Under the pieces are notes generated by a model, which saw nothing but the letters and a program-made list of their open reading frames with translations, was not told the origin of the DNA and made no database searches. This document shows positions 37,001 to 48,780 of a DNA stretch of 64,000 nucleotides, piece by piece; position 1 is the first letter of the stretch; each line of letters starts with the position of its first letter. The translations under genes and the position numbers were made by a program. The stretch comes from Epiperipatus broadwayi (lineage: Eukaryota > Onychophora > Udeonychophora > Euonychophora > Peripatidae), in assembly GCA_028023455.1 (NCBI GenBank), contig JAQFVV010006453.1:374001-438000 (forward strand). The letters run 5' to 3'.

Positions 37001-37206
37001 TCTTAATAATAATTGTTTATATGCTGATGTTTAAGTTTACTTTAGAATTTTAAATGTGTTATTTATCTTTTATTAAAATATGGCACATACTTATATTAAT
37101 AATTTGTCATTTGAACTCATTTATGTATTTATATATTTGTTATGGTGCAATACTGTAATTGGATTTATGCTGTAGTTTTGTATGGTAAATAAAATGAATT
37201 GAATTG
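34016..37206 (+). mobile_element. Jockey/CR1-superfamily LINE lying between (ATT)n arrays
   Basis: About 3.2 kb on the plus strand: a T-rich leader of about 90 bp, an endonuclease-RT ORF (broken twice), and a roughly 400-bp 3' region ending AATAAAATGAATTGAATTGA and running into (ATT)n. There is no ORF1 (gag-like) upstream; the element begins almost exactly at the start of ORF2. Both flanks are long (ATT)n arrays in the same orientation, suggesting insertion into an (ATT)n tract. Alternatively the 3' array grew from the element's own tail. It is well preserved compared with the RTE copies, so it is probably the youngest LINE here. Confidence 0.85.
34107..36810 (+). pseudogene. LINE ORF2 endonuclease-reverse transcriptase, two frameshifts
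   Basis: The protein would nick target DNA and prime cDNA synthesis. Segment 1 (34107 to about 34385) carries the endonuclease start CFYMNVRGMKTK with catalytic Asn and LLTETWLN with Glu. A frame change in the T-rich stretch near 34360-34390 shifts to the frame giving STWCEIT, GNVYLKP and GDLNIPD (Asp, Asn). That frame also holds a 9-residue DYILCNSTV direct duplication and HHPPFEF. A second shift near 34820 moves into the frame open to 36810 (661 codons counted from a TTG at 34825). This includes WFSCDLI, VNNYRPISVL, FDLSKAFDKVDH, LGVPQGNILAPMLF and the catalytic YADD at residues 429-432, then a thumb/C-terminal region with VIWDPSSKQG. The RT frame itself is intact. Confidence 0.88.
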
Positions 37207-37369
<163 letters not shown>

Positions 37370-37379
37370 AAGGGCCTAT

Positions 37380-38655
37380 TTAAATGTTTGTGGTACTTAT
37401 GAGTTTTCAGGACTCCCAAGATGGCAGCCCATATTTTTAATAAATATACAGTTTCGAGGGCTTATCAAGATAACCTGTATTTTTGATACATTTCATTAAC
37501 AATCTTCTGACATTTACAAAATTAATGTTAAATTTTTGAAAAAGGAATAAATTCCGAAAAAAATTTCCTTAACAATCTTTATTACAGTTTTTTTTATGTT
37601 AAATTAAAATATAAAGTAATAAATTCCAATAAATGTAATTGACAATCTTTATTTCAATTTTTTTTTATTTACTTCCCAAAGATGGTTTAGTTATATTAAC
37701 AAAAAATGTGTGAAGAGCCTATAATCTCTCTAAGATTTGTTATTACATCCATAAAAAATGAACCTAATATATATATATATATATATACAATTTATTTATG
37801 TTAGCAGCATATTCCACAGCACCCTATTCTGTGACAGGAAGATCCCAAATTTTGGTCATTATCACAATTTACAAAAACAAAATTGTAGCCAAAAAGAAAC
37901 ACGCTGAACTGCAAGTTACAACAATGTTAAGAGTGTCTCATCATTTCCACATTGTAATATAAGTATAAAAAAATTGAAATTTTTTTTTTTTTTGAAATTT
38001 TACATTTTTTTTTTTTTTAATTTAAAAACTAAGATCTTCCAGAGATTATAGGCCCTCAGAACATCTATAATGATTTTGGAATGATTACAGATTGCATGCT
38101 GATGATATGAATAAACTGTAAATATTGTATTTATATAATTATAATTTTTTTGGTTATTTTTTTGTAAATGTAACTGAGACATCTTTGGGAGATTGTAGCC
38201 ATGAATAAATTAATATTGTATTTATATTATTATTTTTTGTTTCATTGGTTGTAAATGTAACTAACATGTTTTTGGACGATTGTAGGTCCTCCACTCATTT
38301 TCAAGAAGTAAATTTTAAAAAAATTGAAATAAAAATTGCCAATTAAATTTATCATAATTTATTACTTTATTTTTTAATTTAACAAAACAAACACAGTTTT
38401 GGGAGATTGTAGACCCTCCACATATTTTGTAATCATAATTAGAGGAAGCAAAAAACAAAATTCAAATAAATTTATCAGAATTTATACATTTTAAAAAAAA
38501 TTAACATTAATTTTTTAAATGTCAGAAGATTGTTAATGAAATTTATCAGAAATATGGGCTGCCATTTTGGTAAGCCCTTGAAACTGTATATTTATCAAAA
38601 ATACAACCTGCCATCTTGGTAGTCCTGGAAACTCACATGTACCATGTTTGTAATT
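37380..38655. mobile_element. Large fold-back element, about 1.28 kb
   Basis: The outer 140 bp of each side are inverted copies. On the left are TTTTCAGGACTCCCAAGATGG and ATTAACAATCTTCTGACATT. On the right, inverted, are TTTCCAGGACTACCAAGATGG and ATTAACAATCTTCTGACATT. Each arm repeats internally a GGGCTTATCAAGAT/GGCAGCCCATAT-type module. Between the arms, weaker repeats of GGGAGATTGTAG(G)CC and TTAACAATCTTTATT suggest the whole interior is built from related modules. No ORF of note. The left end follows the (ATT)n tail within about a dozen bases. This resembles Foldback-type or long-TIR non-autonomous DNA elements; superfamily unassigned. Confidence 0.75.
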
Positions 38656-40374
38656 TTTAGTCATGTGGTTGTAAAAAAATAAAATAAAAACTGCCAAGAT
38701 GCATTCTTAAATGTTATAAATGCTATATTATTTTTAAATAATATTATCATTTTATATTTTAAATTATTAATTACTTGCTTGAAGGTATTGAGAAATGTGG
38801 TTAATTTCCTTTTCTAATATGTTTTTAAATAATTTTTTTGTTAATACTTTAAACGTTTTTAATTGTTAATAATACTTGCTTTTAAATAAAAAAAACAAAT
38901 TGGATTTTTTTAAAGAAATAATATTTTTTGTATTGGTAATATATTATTTACACATATTAATATATATATGCAAAGGAAACATTGGATTACACACATACCA
39001 GTTAAAGATCTATGCTTAACTAGTCCATAATTACTTCAAGAATGATGAATGTTAGTGACAATAAAAGTTTAATTATAAGAGTGCACAAATAAGATAGATA
39101 GTAGACTACCAAGGTTCATTCATAATGTTACTAGGTAAAAATTTGGGAGAGTATAAGTAAGAGTTAAACCATTCTTTGTTGTTCTTTTGAGTAGATTGTA
39201 TTTCTTATTGCAAAATATCATGGAGCAGTGTACAAACCATCTGATTCTTGGTGTGTGAATGATCACTGCCACATTAGAGGAATAAAATTGTTTTAGATAT
39301 ATTTTAAACAATTGTTTGAGGTTGATTGTTTATTTTTAAAGCACAAACAGGCAAAGAAATATAAAGCCCTGGCAGGTTTAAAAAAGTAGAGCATTCCTTC
39401 TAAATAAATATTATCATATGATATATATGGTCTCTAGATTTAGCTTGAATCAGTCATTGAGAAACCTTTTGATTTCAATAATATCTTGTAAAAGATTAAC
39501 AAAAATTTTAGCCACAGCTTTGGAACTTGGTTAGAATCTTAACAATTTTCAAAGCTGTCCCTAGATATCTGGATAGATAAGCTAACTTCTTTAAATCTCT
39601 AAATGATATGCCAAGTAAGTTGTTAACAATCAATCCATAAACTATCATCAATCTCAACCTGTAGTCAAGGCAACCTCCATCTTTATTGTTAATGAAGGTT
39701 ACCTTGACAACAGGTTGACATTGATGATAGTTTAAGAATTGATTTTTTATCATCTACATTTATAAACCTATTAAACTCTCAAATAATTGGTTATATTATC
39801 CAAGTAAGTTATGTTATTTTTATAATAATTTTGATAGCAATTATTTTGCAGAAAACTACATTTTATTACAATATGATAATAGTAGTTATGTAATAATGTA
39901 AATAAATATTTATATTTTAATCAAAATGATGACTTTTTCAAATATTTTATTTTTTATACTGTATCTGTCATCCATTGTATGCCATATATGCATTAAAAAT
40001 AGCGATCCATCCTACTGTTCTATTATAAAGCAATCTATTATAACCAAATTTTCAGATTCCTTAAATCTTTTTGCCTTTATCTGTGAAAAGTACTTACACT
40101 GATATATTTTTCTACAATCTTTAATTCTTCTATATTATCCAGACTAATAATTTGAGGTTCAAATATAGTTATCCAATATATTTAGATATTCACTGTTTGT
40201 TTCAGTGAAAAAGTGAGTTGTAATTTGGTCTCTCTAAGAAGGAAGCACCACCAACTGCAAATCAACACAACATATGTTGCAGAGCAACATAATTATCACA
40301 AAAAATTTAAGGTGTTTAGAATATCTGGTTTATGAATTACACCATGTTTCTTACTTTAATCCACAATGGAATAA
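38656..40374. other. Unannotated AT-rich DNA with one hairpin
   Basis: Apart from the hairpin at 39629-39744, no gene or family is recognised. The small ORFs at 39120 and 39508 have no known domain; the latter spans the hairpin. Confidence 0.5.
39629..39744. repeat. Short hairpin (MITE-like) element
   Basis: 54-bp arms, AATCAATCCATAAACTATCA... (39629-39682) and its inverted partner (39691-39744), differ at a handful of positions and are separated by an 8-bp loop. Non-coding. Confidence 0.8.
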
Positions 40375-40581
40375 CATGCTAAGATTAAATTTTGTTTTAA
40401 ACTGGGGAGAAAACTTGTTAATGGAATAGTCAAAACAATTCACACTGAATATGGTAATGAAGCCATGAATCCTTACAATGTTTCAGGTGATTATAAAAAA
40501 TTCATGATTGCCAAGAAAGCATTGGAAATGATCAACAATGGAGAAAAATGCAATCATAACATTTTTATGGTAAACAGCTAA
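40375..40581 (+). pseudogene. Mariner-type transposase N-terminal remnant
   Basis: An open stretch of 68 codons reads KIKFCFKLGRKL (from residue 3), then TEYGNEAMNPYNVSGDYKKF, and ends with a stop at 40579. This matches the N-terminal helix-turn-helix of mariner/SETMAR-like transposases, which usually read IKFCFKLGK...YGDEA...V..W.K.F..G, the part that binds the terminal inverted repeats. The catalytic DDD/DDE domain was not found downstream, and no flanking inverted repeats were identified. There is no good start codon at the head. It is a dead fragment; it could also belong to a host-like gene family derived from this domain. Confidence 0.55.
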
Positions 40582-40910
40582 ACTATGCTGCTACACAACA
40601 TATATGCTGATTCAGAGATGGTGCTGCAAGCAGATTGAAGAGACAACCAGTCACCTATTCACTGGGATACAGTAAGAAGATCTAGCATTAGATACAATAA
40701 CTATACATTTTAGTGAAATTAATTTTATACTAACTGTAAGTATTTTTGACCTCTTTATAAAATATGGTTTATACAAATAAAACAGCACTCTACAAGTATC
40801 ATCATCTCACTGCAATTTTTTAAAAAGAAAAAAAAAGAATTTATCAAAATATAAATAAAAAAGATTGAACTACATGAATGTATCTTTAGAAATATCACAT
40901 CACATGATCT
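40582..40910. other. Unannotated AT-rich DNA
   Basis: May contain decayed downstream mariner sequence, but no motif could be read. Confidence 0.4.
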
Positions 40911-41090
40911 AGGGAAGTGCTCTCAGATCCAAAGCTCCTCACTGACGAAAGCTACAAGCTAAAAACTAGTCTGTGGATATTGGATGGGTGGATATTGGAT
41001 AGGGATTTTATATACAACCCTTCTGGCATCAATGGATTACTCTGGATTTCACTGAGTGGCACTACTCTATGGAGAGTTTTGCCTGTTTTT
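40911..41090. mobile_element. Partial copy of the TTAA-ended palindromic element
   Basis: Corresponds to the centre and right arm of the 33.0-kb element: AAAACTAGTCTGTGGATATTGG, CTTCTGGCATCAATGGATTACTCTGG-like (near 41024) and CACTGAGTGGCACTACTCTA, then GGAGAGTTTTGCCTGTTTT. The left arm is absent. The right end runs into TTTTTATC, so TTAA is lost or mutated. Confidence 0.75.
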
Positions 41091-42720
41091 TATCTTCAGA
41101 AGTAAATGATGTTGCACAAACACAAACTCTGCAGACACATAAGTCATTTATTATAATTAGGCCTTATATCAAATAAATAATGACAGTAAGGTAAAAAATA
41201 TGGAAAGAGAATGGGAGCAAAAACAAAGAGATTAAACAGAAAAGAGTATATATATAACGAAAACAGTATCTTTCATGACCCAACTGTTGGAAAAGATAAC
41301 TTTTCTCATGTTAAGATTATTGATTGGTTACAGTTAATCCTCATTTCTTAAAAGCATTTTACTATTTACCATCTGTAGATATTATTGGAAACTTGGATTC
41401 AGCAGCCAACAGTACACCATATATAATAAAAAAAAGGAGATGCAAAAACTTGAAGCAGAAGAAGAAAGAGTATAAGGACAAAAAATAAAGAATAAGAATT
41501 CACATATATTTAACTCATAATAATTATAGGTAATATATTACATAATAAAAATAAACTAAATTTAGTCAAAAATAAGATGATTTAAATGTGTTTGGTCAAG
41601 AAAAATTCTGATAGATGTCTATTAATACAGTAGATCGCTAATGATAGTAATGGTCTTTATTGAATAACAATTGATTATGATTATAGCAAAAAAGGCCAAA
41701 CTACAGCTCATATATCATGTCATGTGATGACAATTTGTGTGGCCCATGATCTAAGCACATGTATAAGATTTATTTTAAATTTTATCACAAAAATATTAAA
41801 TTATACAAATGAGCAATACACATCTGGTGGCATTTGACAAGTTTCTAAATCTACTTACACAGTATATGGGTTGATCATAAGTCAAGTTTCATACAAACAT
41901 ATAGAAACACATAATATAAAGCTGGACATTATTTTAAAATTGCCCAAAATAGATTTTAAAAGCTTTACTTCATAAAAAATTGGTTGAAAATGGAAATTTG
42001 CTTTCTAGAATAAATGCAATACTTTCCTTTACTATGAGTATCTCATGCATCTGAAAATAAACATCCTTTTACAGGTTGTCCACTAGGATGCTTACAGAAA
42101 TCTGTATGGCTAATAATCAGAAAAGTTTATCCAATCTTGGACCGTAGAATAACAAAAATCAATATTATATTTATTACTAAAATAAAAAATATGTTACTAA
42201 TATATAAACAGTTAGATATTATCCACAAAAAGAAATAATATTGAATATTTTTTATTATGTACTGAAATGGTATATTATTGTTTTCACATTTAATGCAAAT
42301 AATTGGTGATTTCAAATGACTAAAACTAAACAAACATTCATGATAATTCATATAACAATAATTCAGGTATAATGTTTCTTTTAATTTGATCAGTTGTAAT
42401 ATCCTAATGAAAATTTATTCATCATAAAATGATAAAAATCATTACAACTTTAACTTTTTAACAGGGTTTCATTAAATATTTTACAAGGCACACTGTTATT
42501 CCTGTGCTATGCCTCTCCGAACATCTTGGCTATGCACTTGTTGCCATCATAGTTAATGGCATAATATAGGTTGATCCATCTAAATCTTCTATTCTATAGC
42601 CATACTTATTATTAATAGATGGAATATATAATCAGGCAAAAATTATACTAACACAGTTACTAAAATAAATTTAGAAAGAAAACAGTAGCATATATTAGTT
42701 ACAATAAGATTTTTTTACTA

Positions 42721-42723
<3 letters not shown>
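41091..42723. other. Unannotated AT-rich DNA
   Basis: No gene or repeat family is recognised. The 74-codon ORF at 42127-42351 (minus) is hydrophobic and AT-driven, with no known domain. Confidence 0.5.

Positions 42724-42780
<57 letters not shown>
42724..42780. repeat. (TA)n microsatellite
   Basis: Nearly uninterrupted TA dinucleotides, directly next to the 3' end of an RTE copy. Confidence 0.95.
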
Positions 42781-42784
42781 CATG

Positions 42785-44330
42785 ATTATCATCACTTCAA
42801 ACATTATTGATCTTCTGAAGAATGAAAGTTTCTCAAAATATAATCTAGTGTCTGTAATTTCTAGTCTCTCTTTCCCACATTATACCAGCAAACATCCCTA
42901 TTAGGTGCATTAATTACATATATAATCCATTTCTAAGTCTTTTGCAATCTTTTAGTATCCAATATAGTACTTCAGTTATCCATGAGTTATCATATCTTAT
43001 AGAAATATGTTCAAACCAGTTTTATTTGAATTTATTAATTTTTCAATGATGTCAATAATGTCTGTTTGTTTTCTCAACCATGCATTTAATTTTCAATCTC
43101 TTCTTGTTACTCTTAACATAAACTTCTACATACTTTGTTTGAGTTGTCTGAAGTCTCTCTATTGCTCTTCTGTTAAATATCCAAGTTTCATATTTATATA
43201 TAAGAACTAATAAAACTCAAATATTAAAACCTTTTTTAAAGACATTGGCATATATTTCCACCAAAAACAAGTTCAATTCTATGATTAATTTCATCCATTT
43301 TGTTTTTATCTGTATTAATAATCTAACAAAATTGCTGTAGTTGTTAACTTTTTCTAAATCATCATTATCAATCATTATTTTTTTCTGTTAAAATTTATTG
43401 GATATTAGTCTTTTTACCATTTACCTTAAATTCTACATTTTCACTTCCATCTAATAAATTTTGAAACATTTTCTGAAGCTCCAAAACATTATTTAAAAAA
43501 CAATAACGTCATATTAAAAATCTGTGACTAAATAACCTTCATTTACTTTAACATCTTTAACTTCCCATTTTAATCCACAAACTACTTCCTGCAAAATATT
43601 CTTAGTATCAAGACATAATCTATCATTGTTATCACATTTGATAAATAGCCTTTAGAATTTGACAATTTTTCGGGTTAATTTCTTGATGATTAGAAGCCTT
43701 AATTTCTATAGAAATATTTATAAAATCAAATGGATTTTTACAAGAAATATTGTGGTTCATATTCAGTGATGTTTTCTATAACTTGTTTCAATATTTGAAT
43801 GCAATCCACTGTTCTAAAATGACTTTTAAATTCAGTTTATTTCTTTTGCTAGCTAAAATTCAAAAACTCACTGTAAACAAGTTATAATTATCTTGGTCAA
43901 AATTTTATATACAACTGAAAAAAAAAATGATATGTCTGTTAATTCTAATGTATTTTTTATCACCTTTTCAAACATCAAAATTACTACAGATGCCTTTAAT
44001 CAACTAGTACTGTCTTTATCATTTAGATATTTTGTATATAACTTTGCCAATAATTTTTCGATTTTTTCATCTATTTCTTTTAAGATATCGATTATAATTC
44101 CATCACTTCCTCGAGTTTTTTCTTCTCAGAGACTTAATTGCACATCTCACCTCTTCATTTAAAATGCTACCATCTCAGAAGATGATAATAGTTATAGGGG
44201 TTACCTTGTTTTCTTGTTTATTAACATATATTTTTTTATAGAACTATTCTATGCATTTTATGATGTTATCTTTTTAGTAATAGTTCAATTTTTTTTATTG
44301 TTTATTGCTGAAATTTTTGTTTTATGATTT
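42785..44330 (-). mobile_element. Degenerate RTE LINE copy
   Basis: Follows the RTE from its 3' end (ATTATCATCACTT, 42786) through TGTCTGTTTGTTTTCTCAACC (43060s), the FADD region near 43500 and the RT core to about 44290, which aligns with roughly 3740 in the reference copy. An 89-codon stretch at 43893-44162 is an antisense shadow. Numerous indels; no functional frame. 5'-truncated. Confidence 0.8.
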
Positions 44331-46813
44331 ATTAAAATTTAGTCATGTTATGATACATATTTACTATGGGGATATGGAAAGGTATTATTTTAATTTGATA
44401 TAAAATAGTAGTAATGTATGTAAAGCATTTATTATAATATTTTTTATTTGTTATTTGAAATAAATTTAAATTGTTATCTGTTAATAAATATGTTAAAGTT
44501 TGTTTTAAATTCAAGGACGTTTCTGATTTATTTTATTTATTTATTTATTTTTTGAAATAAATAAGATATGAATACATATACCCATATACATGTATCATAC
44601 TAATTTAATATCTTGATACTTTAAAATTGATTAAATTATATTAAGTAGTATTACTAATATAGGTTTTTGATGGAAACACCTGAAGAGAGTTAAATGTAAA
44701 AACTACACTGAGTTCGAATACTGAGCATAATGAAACCATCTACAAAAGTGAAGATTGAATGAATTAATTTGGATTGCATCTGTATTGAATATTTAATTTT
44801 AAATTGTCTTATTTGAAATGGGTTCAATCATGGATTAAAGTTAAATCGTATCATTCATATCATCCTATATGAAGATCCTAAATCCGATTATAGTTAGATG
44901 CGACTACCTTGAGTCCTTTAGGCGATCCGGACCGTTACAATGAACTCCCAAGCAATAAAAGATTCGATTATTATTTATGTTTCTTATTATTATTCCGTAT
45001 ACGTATTCATCCATTATTCAATATGTTCTTGGCCACAACAACTAAATTTTAATGAAAACATGATCAAAAAATTCTTTGTTAGATAATAAAATTTATGAAT
45101 TAGATTTTATTTTGCATATAATATGTAAATAAGATTACTATTTTTTTTTTTAAATTTTAAAATTGAATTTTAACGAACGATATTAAATAAAATGAGTTTA
45201 ATAAATTATTATACGAAAAGCAATTGAAAACATTTAAATTCGAATTTATTTTACTCGTACATTTTTTTTTTTTTTTAAATATTGATAAGAGAAGGTACTA
45301 AAATAAACTGTCAGATTTTATTTAATATTTCATGTTTCTTATCAAAACATTTAAACTATTTAAAAGGGATTGTTTTAAAGATTCAAAAAACCGTAAATCT
45401 CATAAATTTAACAACATATGTATAAAAATAATGATTTTTTAATAAATACAAATCTTCTGCTGTATTCTCTTGAGGTTAACAACCATTTCTGATTATATGC
45501 CAGTGTTGATAACTTGAACTAGGGAGTTGTTAAAACTCAGTGTCTATAAGTTTTTTTTATCTTTCTAAAACCACAAAGTTGTTTATTAGTTTGACATTAA
45601 TTGTTTGATGAATTAATATGCTATAACACACAATATATTTTTTATCTGGACATTAAAGAATAATTTTTGTAATTATATTAATTCACAGTTAATATTATTT
45701 TGATAGATATTTTGAACTACGAATTAATACACTGGGCCACAAAAAATGTTTTTTTATCTGGATATTTATTAAAGGATAATTTTTGTAATTATATTAACTA
45801 ACGGTGAAATTTTTATGGATATTTTGAACTATTTCTATCAACTAATATTTTAAACGTCTTTAGAAAAATTCAAACTTCACGTGAATTTTTCAAATACATT
45901 CAATTGTTATTAGTAATATCACCTCAACTATTATTATTCTTTACACTTCAAGTGTTGCTGTACTAATTAGTGATAATACCAGAATGGAAATGACACCTAA
46001 ATCTTTAGATTTATAAATACTAAATTTAAGATGACATTTCAACTAACGAGTCTATTCTATTATATATTTATTAAGATGATGTTCTAAGTAACTAGATTAT
46101 TCTGTCATACATTTAACTATTAGTAATAGCCCACAGATTACTCTACAGCACAATGTTTTAAGTGGTATTATTCTCTTTTCTTCAGTTGTTCATATCCTTA
46201 CCAGTGACACATGGTAGTCACACCTAAATCTTCAGATTCATAAATATTGAATTTAAGATAGTGTTTTAATCCACTAGTCTATTTTGCCATCAACACCTGA
46301 AGAAGAAACGAAAAATAATATCTGTTGAAATAAGTTATGTGATCACTTGTGTGCTATTACTAACAGTTGAATGTATTTGAAAAGTTTATAAATTTGAATT
46401 TTTAAAAAGGCATTTAACAATTAATGTTAGGTGATAGAAATATACTAACATTATGATTACTACTAATATTAATTTACAGTTTTAGTATTCCTTTGCAAAT
46501 AATTATATATTACTCATTGTGCAGTCTATAATAATAACATAATACAATCTGATAAATTAAAGTTTAATTGAAAATATATTTACCATTTGCATTTTAAAAG
46601 TAGGATAACAAATAATGTTACTGGATAATAAAAATCATGCCTCATTAAAAAAAGCACATGGTTTGATGTTCAGGCAGTATCATAAAAATTCCATAAAGTT
46701 CAATATCATAAGTGACAGAACTGAGCTGTAATTGTTGACTTTTAACTCCAGAGTCATTATTTTGTCACAGCTTTAAATTATGTAGGGACTATATTATTTT
46801 TTAATAATAGGCA

Positions 46814-46815
<2 letters not shown>
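44331..46815. other. Unannotated DNA with old direct repeats
   Basis: Two direct repeat pairs are visible: about 45626-45720 with 45750-45830 (sharing TAATTTTTGTAATTATATTA and ATATTTTGAACTA), and 45977-46062 with 46199-46290 (sharing CACCTAAATCTT, GATT, ATAAATA and AATTTAAGAT). A CpG-containing patch at 44890-44945 (TTTAGGCGATCCGGACCG) is unassigned. CACCTGAAGAAGAAACGAAA at 46295-46314 faintly recalls Penelope-type terminal regions. No gene. Confidence 0.45.

Positions 46816-46880
<65 letters not shown>
46816..46880. repeat. (TA)n microsatellite
   Basis: About 32 TA units. Confidence 0.95.
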
Positions 46881-46883
<3 letters not shown>

Positions 46884-47794
46884 GGAATAGTCTTAGATTT
46901 TGTTGAGTCATAATTTTAATAAAGATTAACTAAGCTAATGTTTAGAAATATACACTCACAAATGTTTTGTTGTTGTTTTCAATAATAATGATAGACTTTG
47001 ACAAAGGTGTTCAGCACTGAAAATTGTGCTAAGACTGTATTAATATTTTCATTATTTACTCTGAATATAATTAATATTAATATTATCTTTAATCTAGGAC
47101 ATTTATATACATGAAGAACCTTATTGAATAAATTCTCCACCTATGACATGATATGGGGTTTGAATCCAGAACAGATGGCATCCCAAAGAATTTTAGAATT
47201 TGGGTTAGGTAGCCAAATCACAAACAATTCAGATAGGTATCTGATTCATAGCAAAAGACAAGAATAAACCGATGTCAAACCCTCATTATTCAGAAATTGG
47301 AAAGCCTGATAGATAATGATGTTTTTCTATTGTCTTTAAAGGAGTGTTTGAGTGTACATTTTTTACAACAAGTTACATAAACATTGTTTTACTTATAATA
47401 AAAAATGGCAAACTGGTGCAGGCTTATTTTTACTATATGCTATCTTTAGTTCTAAGTGTAAAGATAAGACAGTTGCAACTTAGGCACATCTATAAGCATA
47501 AATGAAAAAGAAACTGAAAAATGACCAAATTTTAGTAGCAAAAGAATTATTTGATTAAAAATATATTTTGCAAAATATTATTTAAAGTATATAATTAATA
47601 TGTTGTGACTTTATTTGTGCATTAATAATTGCCTTTCATCTAACTAATTTTGTTTTTTTGTTATTCAAACGAGCATGCTTGCATCAGAAATTAATATAAA
47701 ACTCTTCAAAGATTAATTGTTAATAAGAAAAAAATGCATATATATATATTAATATAGGATTTAATAGACTACAGGGCTGTATCTTATAATATTG
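46881..47794. other. Unannotated AT-rich DNA
   Basis: Nothing recognised. A GGGGTTTGAATCC string near 47156 is B-box-like but has no tRNA fold around it. Confidence 0.45.
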
Positions 47795-48780
47795 ATGTGA
47801 TGTGATGCACTGTGATTTCTCCTTATATGGAGTCAGTAATCTTTCAGCAACTATGCCCAGAGAAACCTGTTAGCCACTTTACCTTCCCTTTCCATTCTCC
47901 ATCCTAAGTTTTTCCATAATCTGCTCCATCCCATTTCCACAGCATAATTTTTGTCAACTCCATGATCTTCATATCTAAATCCTTTTATCTTTTCCCAAAC
48001 CTAGCATAAAAACCAATAACTCACTTTTTGTATAATCTCTTTGTTCATATTTAATCTTCAATAACTTTATTATTTGTACCCTTTCTGGTTCCAAGCATTT
48101 ACATTGAACTAAGCTGCCTAATATTTTCTATGGCTTCCTTACACAACTTGCAGACTAAATCACCCATATTTTTCCATTTACATGTATATTCCCTTGTTAC
48201 TAAAGATCTCATTCAAGCCTTAAACAATAAACTACTTTTCTTACTATTATCATAAATTAACTCACACCCAATGTTCTGTTTACTTCTATATATATTTAAA
48301 CTCATTTTACTCTCCATACTAGTTCTCCATCTCTCCAACTCCCTATTCTTTATTAATGCATCTATTCTTCTATCACTATAACACTCAACAATCCTCCTAA
48401 TACAATCATCCCACCTTTTGTACAAGTATACTGACATAAATTCTTTATCCAAATCTTCTGCATACCACAATACCTTTCTCACCCATCTTGTTGCCTGTCT
48501 TTTACTTGTAACCCAATTAAATACTATTTTGGCTAATCTTTTATTATCCATAAACTGCAATCTACTGAACATTTTCAATTTGCTTTTTCCTTCCCTCATA
48601 TAAAAACTTGACCAACCCATTTCTCCTTGAATTGCCTCCTTTGCTGTCCACACATCTGCATCTAATGCATGTCTTCCTACTTCACTTTGTACTTTTTCTA
48701 AGTAATCTAATACCCCTTTACTAACACATAACACATTATTGCTGTTTAACCCTGCTAGTGCCACTCTTTCCATACAATTC
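47795..48780 (-). mobile_element. 5'-truncated LINE, C-terminal part only
   Basis: A minus-strand fragment containing the post-RT region of a LINE ORF and its 3' untranslated tail. The tail ends near GTGCATCACATCACATCA (minus strand), a short repeated ATCAC motif that could be the element's 3' terminus. The RT and endonuclease domains are missing. It differs in sequence from both the RTE and Jockey/CR1-like elements here, so at least three or four LINE lineages coexist. Confidence 0.7.
48213..48773 (-). pseudogene. LINE C-terminal domain ORF, 186 aa open
   Basis: Reads KGVLDYLEKVQSEVGRHAL (residues 19-37), KEAIQGEMGWSSFYMREGKS (45-64) and RLAKIVFNWV (79-88). This is the conserved pattern found after the RT in many animal LINEs, where Gly-Arg-x-Ala-Leu and Ala-x-Glu-Ala-Ile-x-Gly-x-Met-Gly-Trp recur. 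After the stop at 48213 the same strand, frame-shifted, continues with a CxxC-type CKLCKEAIENI segment near 48120-48150. The function of this domain is not well defined, though it is thought to contact RNA or DNA. The first Met is not a true start, since the upstream RT is deleted. The 61-codon ORF on the opposite strand is a shadow. Confidence 0.7.
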
